Assembly (NCBI GenBank): GCA_950295325.1
Contig: OX485803.1
Location: 15,564,001 to 15,628,000, forward strand
Direction: 5' to 3'
Length of the DNA stretch: 64,000 bases
DNA from: Polytrichum commune
Taxonomy: Eukaryota > Streptophyta > Polytrichopsida > Polytrichales > Polytrichaceae
The notes below the pieces were generated by a model. The model saw nothing but the letters and a program-made list of their open reading frames with translations, made no database searches and had not been told where the DNA came from. The stretch's first letter is position 1, and the number at the start of each line of letters is the position of its first letter. The position numbers and the translations under genes are program-made. This document shows positions 44,621-56,480 of the stretch, in pieces.

Positions 44621-46319
44621 GATAGTATGATTCATGAGCGAAGTGCATCATCTATGCGGGTATACCTACTTGGATGACTAGGCATAGCTATTGCACTGAA
44701 CCGATTTAGAAGAACAAATTGTAACCCCAAACAAACAAATAGCTCGTTGTAACTCATAACCAACACCAATTCTAACCCAAATTCAACACAAAGCAACACA
44801 AAATGAATTGTTTCCAATTGCTTCCAATCAATAATCAAATAAAACAATGAGTCGCTCGCAACTAAAACCTTGACCAACACATAACAAACCCTTCAAATAT
44901 TATTGTATGAATCACTTCCAAACTTATTATAGTGTTAGACCTAGTACGAAGACAATGATCGAATGCTCTCAGCAACAACTAGACGTAGCACAATTGGACA
45001 CCGCATTCCAACCACATTTTGCACACTGCTTATGCGTCCAACATTCTTCCTACAATCAAATCCACAACCACACTACACTCTCAAATCCAGGAAATAGCGC
45101 ACTCCACTCATTGGGTTTTGTGTTGTTTGCTTATATGTACAATAATCAAATATCATAGAAGAACCGACACTACTAGCTTTTGGCTTTGAGATATTGTAAT
45201 GAAAGACCAAAGAAAATTTGACTTCAAGGCTGGAGGCTTCCAAGTAAACACAAACCAAAGAAGAACCAATGAACTATGAGAAGGCAAAGAACGTGAAATG
45301 AGGAGGCAAGAAGTTAAGAACTTGAGAATACGAAACCCACAAAGTGCAAAAAGATTTATGAAATTGATTTGGAAGATTCATGAAGTTGCTAGAAGTGAAG
45401 GTCCAATATCATGGAATTGAGGTGTGCCATATGTCAAGTCCGTTTAGAAGAATCATGAACTAATTTAGAATGTTCATGAATTTGGTAAAGCATTTTAATA
45501 ACATTAGTTGGAAGGTTCATGAACCAGCTTGGAACCTTCATGAAACTGAGTTTGCACACATGTGAAGTCATCGTAACAAAGGAGTATTCTTAAGGCAACC
45601 ACCAAAAAACTTCTAAGAATGCAAGTTTTTTTGTACTTCATCGTGAAAAATCCACAAGGCCACCAATGACTCAAAGGAGAGAGTTGTGGCAACTCTCTAG
45701 GATGCCTTTGATGAAACTAAACGACATAACAAAGATTAATCAACTTGAGCATGATCAAACTAAGGACTTGTTTACAGTAGTGACCAAAGACCATCATTAC
45801 TAATTCTACAATCTTTCATTGGTTGAGAAATGACTGGGAATATCACTTTGTTTTAACATTTGGTCGCCTCAAATAAGAGTGATCATGACTGAGCATGTTA
45901 GAATATGGATGAGAAAGTGACATGGAAGTGAAATTGACATGAAAGTCCTACATTTATAAAAATGGGTAATATTTGGTGGTCATTTGAATTATGCAGTGAA
46001 AGAACCCAAATAGGTTGTGTTAAAAAGTAAAAAATAAAAAATGACCATGTCAATAGAAAAATTATGTTTTAACACAGTTTAGTAAGGTGAATTTTACCCT
46101 TTTCCCCCTTTAAAACACTATGTCCATGTCTAAGTCCGCTTTAAACTATGGCGTGTGACCAAGGCTTTTGAAATGCGATGTGGATTTCTCTTGGTCACAA
46201 TCTTCGGACCACCGACCACAACCATGATAAACCATAAATCATTTTCTTTCACAATCACTGGTCACATGTGTAATACGGCCCTTAGCACCACGTTGGGCAC
46301 TTTGATGTTCCTAGTGTTA
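44621..46319. other. Intergenic DNA, possibly the 5' half of the decayed transposon
   Basis: No coding signal recognised. Repeated TTCATGAA-type motifs occur at 45375-45545. AT-rich to 46319. Confidence 0.4.
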
Positions 46320-47560
46320 CATATGTGATAAAGGAGTTCATTTTCACCCCACATCTTGGCAAAGTTGATAAGTGCATCATCGTAAATGGCAACCCTATCC
46401 ACATCTTTGAGAGCTTTACCCCACGCAATTATGGCATAGTGAAGAAGGCCTTGCTAGATTGTTTATTGGATTTTCTTGATATCCCACCTAGTGTTGTTGA
46501 GGATGATGTCATTCCTCTTTACCCATATGGCCTAAAATGTAATCCCTCTAAGTAAAAGCCAAATTGTAGAGACTTTAATCAAAGAAGTAGGATTTTTCTT
46601 TTCAAAAATTTGATGTTGCTAATCAAGAGCTCCACACAAAAAAAAATCCTTTTCTTTTTGAAAACAATTATAGCTTTCACGTGTTGATGATCACGATCAA
46701 GAATTCCCATGAGTGGCATGTTATTCTAGAATCCCAAAATTTGTGCATGATGGTTTTGGGGATTCCACCCAAACACGTTTGACATTTGTCATTGTTAATA
46801 ATAAATTTGGCCCTCCACAAATTCATGGCCACAACTTTATTCTACATTAACCACATGAATATGCCTTCTTTCTTGCTCCCAATTATCTCCGTGACATTAA
46901 GCCATTTGAACTTAAGCCTAGGTGTGAGCATCCCATGGTCAAATTTGAGTAACATGTTTAGGTGGAGGGTTTTAGATTGGAAGAGGTTTCTTCCAATCTT
47001 ACCATTGTTAATAAGGAAATCCTCCTCCAACCTTCATCCAAGAATGTGCGGGTCCACTTGTAAGGTACAATCCACCCTCGATGTGTGTGATCCTGATAAG
47101 TGCTAAAATTGCCTATGTGTTAACAAAAGTTGTGCTCCCAACAAAAATCCCAAAAATACAGTAGTAAGTGTTAATTGTTAACTTCACAACTGCACACAAT
47201 AATCAACCTAGCATTCAAACCTTGAAGCATTCTTTGGCATCTCACAACTCCACAAGAGGGAACCATATCAACCTTGTTTGCAGAAATTGAATAAGGTTTG
47301 TGGAATTTTGAAAGTGACGCCACAATTCACCATGTGCAAGCTCGAGGCTTCTCCACATTGAGTAAGCCACTCTCCATATGGAGCCTATGGAAACCCAATT
47401 TTGAGTAATCAACCCACACATGTGATGCCCAGGGGAGGATAAGGCATTGAAATAAACTCGTTTCAATTGTTTAAAAAAACAAGTGAGGAAAACGCAAGTG
47501 GGCATGTTGATAGTCGTGACCAAGGGCCATGAGAAATGTGATTTAAAATTCAATCCCAGA
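46320..47560 (-). pseudogene. Decayed LINE reverse-transcriptase tail with zinc-binding (zf-RVT-like) region
   Basis: The - strand reads, in several frames, GIFMWLM, NLWRAKF, then CQTC...IMHKFWD...TC (near 46870-46700), a C-x2-C...H...C arrangement like the zf-RVT domain at the end of plant LINE ORF2. Before it lies FKWLNVTEIIGSKKEG (near 46915-46870), and after it an ILGHMGKEE...HHPQ tail like the ILWxIWKERNDxxF block. The 103-codon - strand frame 47553-47242 probably is the preceding segment. Many stops show it is dead. Confidence 0.5.
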
Positions 47561-48279
47561 ACAACGACGAAGAGGAACCCACATCACATTTTTAGGAGCC
47601 TTGGTCACATGACATAACAGAAATTGTAGTCACCTTAATTTCATGATGAGACAACATATTTAGGTGGTCTCACTACAAAACCCAGATGACCACCAAACAA
47701 CATCCTTTTCAACACACGTAAGATTCTATGTCACCTTCTCCTCCGTTCTTTGACACGGTCAATCTTATTTTTGATGACTTTATGTAAAACGAAGTAAGAC
47801 AAACACTCATTTATCAACCAATAAGATTTCACAATGTCATGACTATTGGTCACACTACGTACCTAGTGTAAACACGCCCCCCTATAAGGTATAAATGCAC
47901 GAGGCCCACATTATAACCAAGCCTAAAAGCGAGCAATCGATTAGTTGCATGCCCCAAAAACGCCATCATCGCTCAAAACTTTGTACGGGTATATTAATAC
48001 TAGATCCACAAGTCAAAGATATGCGCATAGGCATTGAAAGATGCTCTGATTCGACGGCCTTCACAGTGATTAAAAGACATCCATGGTTCATCCATTCACA
48101 GAGGTTTTTCATCCAAATAAGTGCAGGATGGACTGCAGACACCTGCAAATCGGGCTCCGTTGCAGAGGAATTTCATCCAAAGTACGAAAGGGACGTAGAT
48201 ATTTCATCTACATTACCAGAGGGACAATAATGAGTCTTGCATGTTGGGAGAGTTTTTACACACATTGACAGGGAACGAG
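47561..48279. other. Intergenic DNA with an unassigned frame
   Basis: A + strand frame of 111 codons (47895-48230) has a higher sequence complexity than its surroundings but no domain I recognise. It carries a small internal repeat (CAGAGG...TTTCATCCAAA/TAA at 48100 and 48164). It is as likely to be a transposon fragment as a gene. Confidence 0.3.
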
Positions 48280-48302
48280 GGTTTAGGGTTTAGGGTTTAG
48301 GG
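48280..48302. repeat. Interstitial telomere-type repeat
   Basis: Three full TTTAGGG units in tandem, the plant-type telomere heptamer, 60 bp after the open frame at 47895-48230. Confidence 0.8.
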
Positions 48303-48529
48303 ACTTTAGTTTTAGTTGTTGATAGTACGTAGTTACTATTGATAAAGTTGTATAAACATTGAGTGGGGAGAACTCGCCACTAGTTACAGATGAACTGGTT
48401 GAGTTTGAGAAATAACTGGCTGAAGTTCAAGACTTCACGAAAATAACCGATCATTTTAGAGGAATTTATAGAGAAAAATCGAAAGATCACACAACATGTC
48501 ACTGGTTGGACTTAGAAACACTAGGATCT

Positions 48530-49100
48530 TCACCGATTATACCCAAAACTCTTCCGGGATATTAGAGTTGTTTGTAAAGTAAAGCATATGAAATCATGGG
48601 TTTAGTCCCAAACCTTGACCTTCACGAGAATTAACACAAAATCGTTGAAGTTTTCTCAATGCTTAAATCACCGTACACAAAGACTGAATAGACTGAATGT
48701 GCACTGCATGTGGCATCCCCATGGTTATATTCTCGGGACCCACATGAACGAACACACACTGCTTAATAATGTTATGGAGTGGTGTTGGGCTATTAAAAAC
48801 CGGGTTTCTAGCTTGTCCTACTAGGATGGGTGGGCCAAAGTAGCCTTTGCATAGGCTGATATGGGGTTTAGGCCGGATAGTGGATTGCATGTGCAAACCC
48901 TATTTTAGATCTTGAAATTCTCTGAAAGTTTAAAAGGTGAAAAGAGAGGTCCCAAAAATTTCACCCAATTTGCAAAATAGGCTCCAGTACACGACGAGCT
49001 AGCAAGCTCTTAATGGACAATTTTTTCAAAGAAAGATCAAACCCACGTTTTCATCACTCTTTGAGGGACTTTACGGAGAACTCTGTTGCATCTAAATTAT
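48530..49100. repeat. Dispersed repeat copy 2 (empty site for two MITEs)
   Basis: Matches 26600-27720 without the two insertions. The hAT target TTTTAGAT is present once (48903-48910). Confidence 0.75.
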
Positions 49101-49686
49101 GTTGGGTCTTGTTTGAAAAAGGATCTCAACATACCTTAGCATAAAAGGTATGCGGGTGCTATTTGGTTTGTTTTTCTTGTTCTCCGTATTCAATTGATCA
49201 CTTTTACATCTTTAACATATGTGTTGCATTAGCAAATTTATGATGAAACGTAACCACAAATCATATTGAGAATCGGGCCTCGGACTTATTTAGTCGATAT
49301 GATTATCGGAAGTGCATATGTGTCACCATAGGGTTTTACTCCCTTGAGCTTTGCTAGTATTGGTAAGGACTGGTAAGCGGGTGTTTGAGGATTTTTTTTC
49401 CATCTATGAATATAAACCAGACAACTACTTTTGAGTGGTTGGTTGTTAGGTGTGCATTGTGTATCACACACCAAAAATACGTGATTTAAAAATAGATTGA
49501 ATTACATGCTCAAATTCTAGTAACCTTTAATTTCTAGGCTCAATAGCCAACATTTTTTTTTTTTTTTTTTTGGGGGGGGGGAGACCTATATGACCACACC
49601 AAAATCCTTCACTTTGACAACGAAGACAATATTCACATAAGCTCCAAAAAGTATGAGGCAAATGGCAATTGATGTGATTTGGTGAA
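49101..49686. other. Intergenic DNA with T-G homopolymer junction
   Basis: Run of about 18 T followed by about 10 G at 49553-49580. No gene seen. Confidence 0.45.
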
Positions 49687-49699
49687 TATGATAAAGGAA

Positions 49700-50076
49700 A
49701 AGGCACCACGGGCCTTGGCTTGGTGGTTAGGGCTCATGGCCCCCAATGAGGAGGTTGTGGGTTCTATTCCCCATGCCGGCGTGGTGCTCACCACCTTAGT
49801 CCACCCAACTATGGTGGGGGGTCCTTGGACCTTGTTGTATGGGTACCTCAAAGCCCTTTGGGGGGATACCATGTCCGGTATCTTCAAGGCACTAGTGGCT
49901 AGCTAGGAACTTGTATAGTGTGTCACTATAGTGTCCATCCTCGAAAGGGGAGAGTAGTATTGTCCCAATGTCCCCTTGTCCAGTGGGCATCGGGTCATTG
50001 GCATTACGAACGGACACTTTATTCACGCCGGCCCCTTGCTAAAAAAGGGACCGGAGTTTCTATCTATCTATCTATC
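49700..50076 (+). mobile_element. tRNA-derived SINE with 13-bp target duplication
   Basis: The element is flanked by TATGATAAAGGAA at 49687-49699 and 50077-50089. Its 5' part looks like a tRNA head: TGGCTTGGTGGTTAGG (A box, near 49717) and GGGTTCTATTCCC (B box, near 49758), about 40 bp apart. The 3' end carries GGACCGGAGTTTC and a (TCTA)n tail, as expected for LINE-mobilised SINEs. It is not a functional tRNA gene. The open frames 49679-49906 and 49918-50184 are incidental. Confidence 0.82.
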
Positions 50077-50089
50077 TATGATAAAGGAA

Positions 50090-52023
50090 CATTGGTTGCC
50101 GAGCACACAAAGAGAGAAAATTCCAACATTGCCACTGCGGGGAAGTGTCAAGTTACTTCAAGTCCAAGTTTGTTGAGCACATAATTTAATGTTCATTACA
50201 ACTCTTTATGTTTATGGGGACAAATCAAACATTCTACAAATTTACTTCAAACTATGTAATAGACTTATGTTGGGCTAGTATCACCATTTCTACACATCAT
50301 GCTAATAAAGGTGTTGAAGATAAAAGGATTGAAGGCTACAAAATTTGAAGCACATTTGGGAAGTAACTTGGATGTTGAGTAGCATTGATTGATTTGACTA
50401 AAATTTGAGTTTAATTTGTATTCATAAGGCCGATTCTCATGAACATGCACCAAAAACTCTTACCATGCAAAGGAAGACAAGAGACTATTTTGGCGTGATA
50501 TCGGCATCAAAATCGGAGCAATACATAGAGGCATGAATTTAACCACGGGTGTACGAGGATGTACATACCATGGAATTAGGCTCATACTAGCCCAAAATTG
50601 TTATCAACCTGAAGTCAACCTTAAAGTACCATATGACCATTGGAATTTGGCACCACTTCCTCAAAGCCAATAGTTTTATTTGCAATCGTTTCAACAAGGC
50701 AATCACTCACTTTAAAGCCTTATGTATTTCCGTATGTTTTCTTCAAAATGCCATGAAAGAAGAAGAAAAAGGGCATCAATGTCTTTTATGTGGCTAACAT
50801 GTGATTGTGTGGCTATGGGGGGGGGGTGGGGTGGGGGTTGCGTTTATGCCTATTTATGGTAGGTGGACTATGTGACGAGGCAACTGGGACATATTATGTT
50901 AATAACTATGATTTAAGGAAGTTGGTGCATATTTTTCTCTGGTTTTGTTTTGTATGGAATGACGTGGGTTAAGTATTTGATGATGATGTGTGCGAACTTT
51001 TCCATGAGTTTGTGGACTTTGATGCGTGGAACTTTAAGATCACGCGGCACTTTGTAATTCGTGTATGAATGGAGCCTCATATATCAACAATGATGAATGC
51101 CATCAAACAATGGTCTAGTCCGCGTTTCAACGTCAAAAGCTTATTGATGGAGTGAAGAATGTGACCATATGCCTAGAGTCCAAGAGGCCTTGTTATCACA
51201 CAAACAAAAAATACCAAATTGTGATTTGTTTTACTCGTGAACACACCAATAATGGTTGATGTCTAGAAGTACAAGTTCTTTGATTGTCGATGTTTTTCAT
51301 GATGGAGCCTCATGTCTTAATCGATTCAAGAATGTCACATATGTGCATGAAATGTCATCAAAGCACGACATTCAAGTCATCCTCAATTATCTCCCTCCAT
51401 ACTCGTACATTGACTCAACATCAACCATAGCTAGTGGTAATTTTAGATAAAAGGGTTTCACGAGCACAATGGCTCATCCATTGTATTCCATTTGTTGAAT
51501 AGAAATAGAGTCTTCTTTGAATTGAGAAATAGTATTACAGTTGGGGCATTGCTAGAGCCTCGAAAGGAGTCATGCATGCTCAAAGAGGACCAAACTAAAT
51601 AACACTATCAGAAAACCAATAACTTCACAATGAATTCAACAAGTAACCAAAAGCCAAAGAACCATCTAACTAGAAAACCATTAAATCATTATGATAAAGA
51701 GGAGTATCATTACATTGATGAACTCCCTTACATGCCAAACAAAGGCGTTGAATTCAAATACCCATATTAGTTTCATTATAACATTTTGCAAAATCAATTT
51801 TTTGTAAGCGAGACCTTGGTTTGTTTGGCCATGACCATTCAGAAGAACGGTGTTGCACTCACATGAATGTGAGCATGTTGATCCCATCATGTTTCAGAAG
51901 TCCCCTTCCCTACCCTCAGTAGGTGGATACTCAAGAGTCTCATGAACAACAAGAAAGCTCTCTATAATGTGGTGAGAATGCATGACAGACGATCCATCAC
52001 TTCAAAAGATATTGTATGCTATA
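50090..52023. other. Intergenic DNA, no gene recognised
   Basis: Contains a G-rich tract near 50817-50838. Open frame 51256-51450 shows no domain. Confidence 0.45.
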
Positions 52024-52025
52024 TA

Positions 52026-52420
52026 CTACACAATTTATCCCAATTAGTAGGGGGGGGCTACTAGTGAGTGCGAGAAATTAGTGAAGGTGGTACTAAATTT
52101 CTTTATGCCATGAAATCATTGCCACCAAAAGAACTAGAAAGCATTGTTCATTCCGACACTATTCACTAGAAAATGCTATTCATAGCAACACTATTCACCG
52201 AAATTACCGGCACTTGGCACTATTCATTGGCAAGCATGTGTTTCTACAAACACCTTAGAACACAAACACTCAATATTGAAATTTGCGGTAAATGAGGATG
52301 TGTTCATGAATTGAATGGCACTCAATACAAATTTCAGCCCTTGGTAACTTTGAGATTTGGCTAAGTTATGCGCACTTCATGATTTAGTACCACCCTCACT
52401 AATTGGGACAATTAGTGTAG
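52026..52420. mobile_element. Stowaway/mariner-like MITE (TA target)
   Basis: Left end CTACACAATTTATCCCAATT, right end read back as CTACACTAATTGTCCCAATT, flanked by TA on both sides. A GGTGGTACTAAAT block near the left end recurs inverted close to the right end (GATTTAGTACCACC). Its TIR is related to that of 27403-27609. The interior includes CACTATTCAC-type short repeats (52150-52230). Confidence 0.65.
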
Positions 52421-52422
52421 TA

Positions 52423-54394
52423 ATCGATACACACATTTCTTTTGTATGACTAATCTCCTAACTATCTCTTCCCCCATTAGGGATGACACTTGATTACTTG
52501 CACTTGGTAATTCGGCATGTTGGGGCCTCCATGGATTCTCAAGCACGTGTAAGATAGTTTTCTTTCCATTCTAGCTTCAAGAATACATCCTCAAAAATCG
52601 ATCTTTGTGATGACTTGAATGAATGCCAAGCATAGTTGGGTGGCAAACTCTCATTCGTCGACACCTTATTGTCACCTACATATACTTCTTTCATCTACCA
52701 ATTCATCCACCATGGTTATGATAGTTGTCAATGCTCCCATATAAACTACATTGATTGTTGTGAAATGTTGTGGGCCATGCACTTGAGCGCAATTTCACAC
52801 TAAAAACATTGGGTGCACTCTACTTACCAACCCTTTGTATCTAACATCATGGGCCCATGTTGTAGGTTATGTTGTTGTATTAGATTGGAAAAAACGAACA
52901 CGTTGAAGACTTCCAACGCAGGGGACAAAGGTAGGTATATCACGGGACACGACAAATGTCATTAGGGTGTATATTATTTTTTTGTGTGATGATGTTTATA
53001 TTGTGGGCCACAAGATAGGGTTGCCCATGTAGCTTACACTATACATATGCCCACACTATTTTTCATTATCAATATAGATAAGAAAGGATGGGATGTGGAT
53101 AGCAAAGTACAAGAGTACATGAGTTAGTCCACTGAGTCATTGGACTAACCAATAGACATAGATTGGATGAAATCGCACAACTGTGGATGAGAATACCCAA
53201 GATACCCTATAAAAGGATGGTTGAGCCAGTATGTACTAGGTATTGTACATGAGGAACTCTACTATAACATGCCACAAGGCAACACATGTACAATATCGAG
53301 CATAATGCTCACCATGTCAGGAGGGTTGTTTGATGCAATCTATATTTGTTGTGATCATTACGATTGCCTCAACCAATTGTGGTCATAAGGACATAAGACA
53401 ACCAACCTTATTCGGTTACTTTTCTTTAAAAAAATACCCATATTTGAGTGGTATCTTATTGGCTAGTATCAAATTTGTGGCAACCAAAGTGCATGTGATA
53501 TTACGGAGTTTTGTAGTGTTAACATGGATGCATGACACTATAGAATTAGTGTAGCATGTGACATTATGGAATAACCCAAAGGAGATGTAAGGACAATTTG
53601 AATTCATTCTCCCATCACCTACGCCAATGTGGTCCACTCCACTCGGCCTTGCTGGGTGATGTGGCAGACCCATGCACCAACATTCAACAAGTGGCATAAG
53701 AAGAAGAAGAAGAAGACACTCCACACGTTGACACACGGCGCAATGCGAGGGTGTGGGTTGACTTCTTGGGTGGTTTGCATTAATAACAAATTTCGTGACA
53801 TAAGGAAGAGAAATGTGACAATAAGGAGTGAGATGTGAACTCCGAACATCCGTTCCCTAGGGTTTCAGGATGTTAGAGAGTATGTGACACTACGAGGGTT
53901 GATATTATGGAGTTTAGGGTGTGTTCTCGACATCTTTGGAGCGGGGCTTATGGCCACCCAATCCCCTAGGTTTGCTAGGTAATGGTTATGTGAAAACGGT
54001 TTCCGGTCGATATTAACCGAGTGGAGTGTTTGGTGTCGTGAGTGTATATAGAGTATACTACTCATTGTGGTGGGCAATTAATGAGGTGGATGGCAGGTGC
54101 AGGAGGATGGAGGCTTACGAGGGGACAGAAGAGAAGGCCTTGTAAGAGTGAGCATGCTTCCAGTGTCAGAAGGCACATGCAGGCTCGTCATGTTCCGCCC
54201 CTGCCATTCCCCGTTTTCTCTTTACTTATTGGCCCTTCCTGCCACGGCCTACTCCCTAGCTCCCTTCCTCTTTTATACACTTACATACATATATAAGTTA
54301 TATATGCACACTTACTACATGCATGCTTGAGACCGATTTACTTGGAAGGTCAACCTCCGATTCCGTCCAAGCAAGAGACACAATCACACACATC
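52423..54394. other. Intergenic DNA, no gene recognised
   Basis: An (AAG)n tract lies at 53697-53715. Frames such as 53416-53736 (-) and 54042-54296 (+) are unconvincing. Confidence 0.45.
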
Positions 54395-54402
54395 ACTTGA
54401 CC

Positions 54403-54720
54403 CAGTGTGTATGTTTGACAAAGTTTTTGCAAGTTTTTGACATTTGACATGCAAAAACTTGCACAAAAATAAAATGCACGTCAATTGACACGCACGATTT
54501 AGAATTTGACATGTAGTGTGACTCGTGAAGGAAAAAACCACACGTCAATTAACATTTAGAAATTGAAATGACATGTACCCCTAGGCATGTGACATTGAGG
54601 TGACATTTTAGAAGAAAATGTAGATTTCAATTGACATTCATTTTGCGTTTTTGAAAATGTCACGTGACACTTTGGATTTGAAGTTGAATGTCAAATGAAA
54701 TTTGTCAAACATACACACTG
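54403..54720. mobile_element. hAT-type MITE, perfect 20-bp TIRs and 8-bp TSD
   Basis: The 318-bp element has perfect TIRs CAGTGTGTATGTTTGACAAA at both ends (54403-54422 and inverse 54701-54720). The 8-bp direct repeat ACTTGACC flanks it exactly (54395-54402 and 54721-54728). Both features are diagnostic of hAT elements. The interior repeats TCAATTGACA/TGACATTT motifs and encodes nothing. Perfect ends suggest it is the youngest insertion recognised here. Confidence 0.92.
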
Positions 54721-54728
54721 ACTTGACC

Positions 54729-56269
54729 GCCCCGGTTTACACTACGGTGAAGAAGTGCACCGGCCAAGAGTTTTGGAGAAAGGGAGCACACGATTGGCTA
54801 CGAGATGGGTTCTTCACCGACTGGCACTGTTCAAGATTGGAGTCTTCGATGCCTTCCAGACGCGATTTGGTCCTTCAAAATATACCTCTCTCAAAACAAC
54901 CTTTCAAAACGCAACCCCAGATTGAAAATGAAGATGTCACTTGAAGTCCTCATATAATTTACATGTCACAAGAACCAACAAGCGTAGGGCATTGTCATTA
55001 CAAGAAGTGGAGTTAGATGGTTGATTTTTAATTCTTCACCTTATACTAGGAACGTGTGTCATATAATTCATGCACAAGTTTGATACGAGGTTGTATTTCA
55101 TTTCTATATTCTTGGATTGACGTCTTGGATTTGAACCAACCTTTCAACTGAAGGGCTGAAATTTGAGAGCCCTTCAAAATGAAACTCATACGAGGGCTTC
55201 AATCTTGAACACCGCTGATCAGGGTTTACACCATGGACAAGACTTCTCCGGTGGAGAACTTCAAGCATTAATGAAAAAAAAAAGGACATGGTTGCAAGCA
55301 CTTTTTGCTAGGGGAGTTGTTTGGAGGACAATTTTTCTTGGGCAACCTCCATTCATATTTTAAACTCGTATTTAGCATATCCACTCAAAACTAGTATACT
55401 TAAACTTGTAACATGTCCCTACACTTCATCATGTTTACATACTGCCATGACAAATATCCCAACACAACATTTCAACCAACAACCTATCACTACCAAACCC
55501 TTACAGTACAAGCAACCACTGCCATATGATGGAAAACTCGTTTCTAACAAACTTAACCACATGACAACAAGGAGGAATCCACGCACACAATAAGACCACC
55601 CTAGCATCAAATTTGAAACTATGGACCCAATTACATGCCACGGCAATTATATCACTTACAACCCATCCATAACAAAAATTATTTAGAAACTAACCTCACA
55701 AATAGTTGATGACACATCCGCAAATTGATCACAAAAGTAACTAGGGAAGCTTGATGAGAGATTTGGACTATCACCAAGCTAAAACACACACAAATAGTAA
55801 AGACACCAAGGTACAATCCACATACACTAGGTATACCCCAACGCCACATTCGACTGATCATTGGATACACGGAAGTGCCTGACCACATTTAGTGTCTCCT
55901 CTAACTTTGCACTAGAGTACATCTCGGTGCTTTGGTGACTTTATGGTGGATATAGTCTTTATTTATTTGGTTGTTTAATTTGATTTGATTTTTGTGTAAA
56001 TTTGACTTTGGCATTGTCATTCTCGTTTAAATTTCTGTTGATTTTGCTTTGTCATTTATTTGCAAGTGGGCAAAAGGAGTAGTTTAGAGAGGGGGAGCAT
56101 GTATAGGAGCAAAGCTCCATAGTGACCCGCAAACATAAGAACGTATGTATGTTTTCAAATCTAATTCTTTGTGCTCACGTTTCTATTTTGATTCATGCAA
56201 TTGGGCATTATATGCTTGTTGCTCAAGAGAGATTCATTGCATTTGGGCATATGGGGTGTTTGAAATGCC
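54729..56269. other. Intergenic DNA, no gene recognised
   Basis: Frames 54702-54944, 55163-55363 and 55321-55593 on the + strand show no recognisable domain. Confidence 0.4.
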
Positions 56270-56349
56270 ATTGTGAACATGATTGTTGAACTTATCGGAC
56301 TTCCGATTGTGCAATGCGTGGTTGGGCTTGTTGTTGTTCCGACAACATG

Positions 56350-56480
56350 GTCCGAGATGACCCTTAACTATTGGGTGATAGTGGAGAGGTACCCACTTCT
56401 GAATGAAGTGGTTGGCGGTTCAATTCCTGCTATGAAATCTTCTCCCTACTTGACGGGAAAAAACTAGCTAAGTAGGTAGG
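56350..56480 (+). mobile_element. Possible tRNA-derived SINE head
   Basis: A B-box match GGTTCAATTCC (near 56417) follows a weak A-box-like TGATAGTGGAGAGG (near 56375) at roughly 40 bp. No target duplication was found, so this may be chance. Confidence 0.3.

Noticed and set aside
49710-49790. Functional tRNA gene
   Set aside because: A and B boxes are present but the sequence does not fold into a proper acceptor stem and is embedded in a SINE with target duplications.
52150-52230. CACTATTCAC short repeats as an independent minisatellite
   Set aside because: Only three or four irregular copies inside a MITE; too few to call an array.
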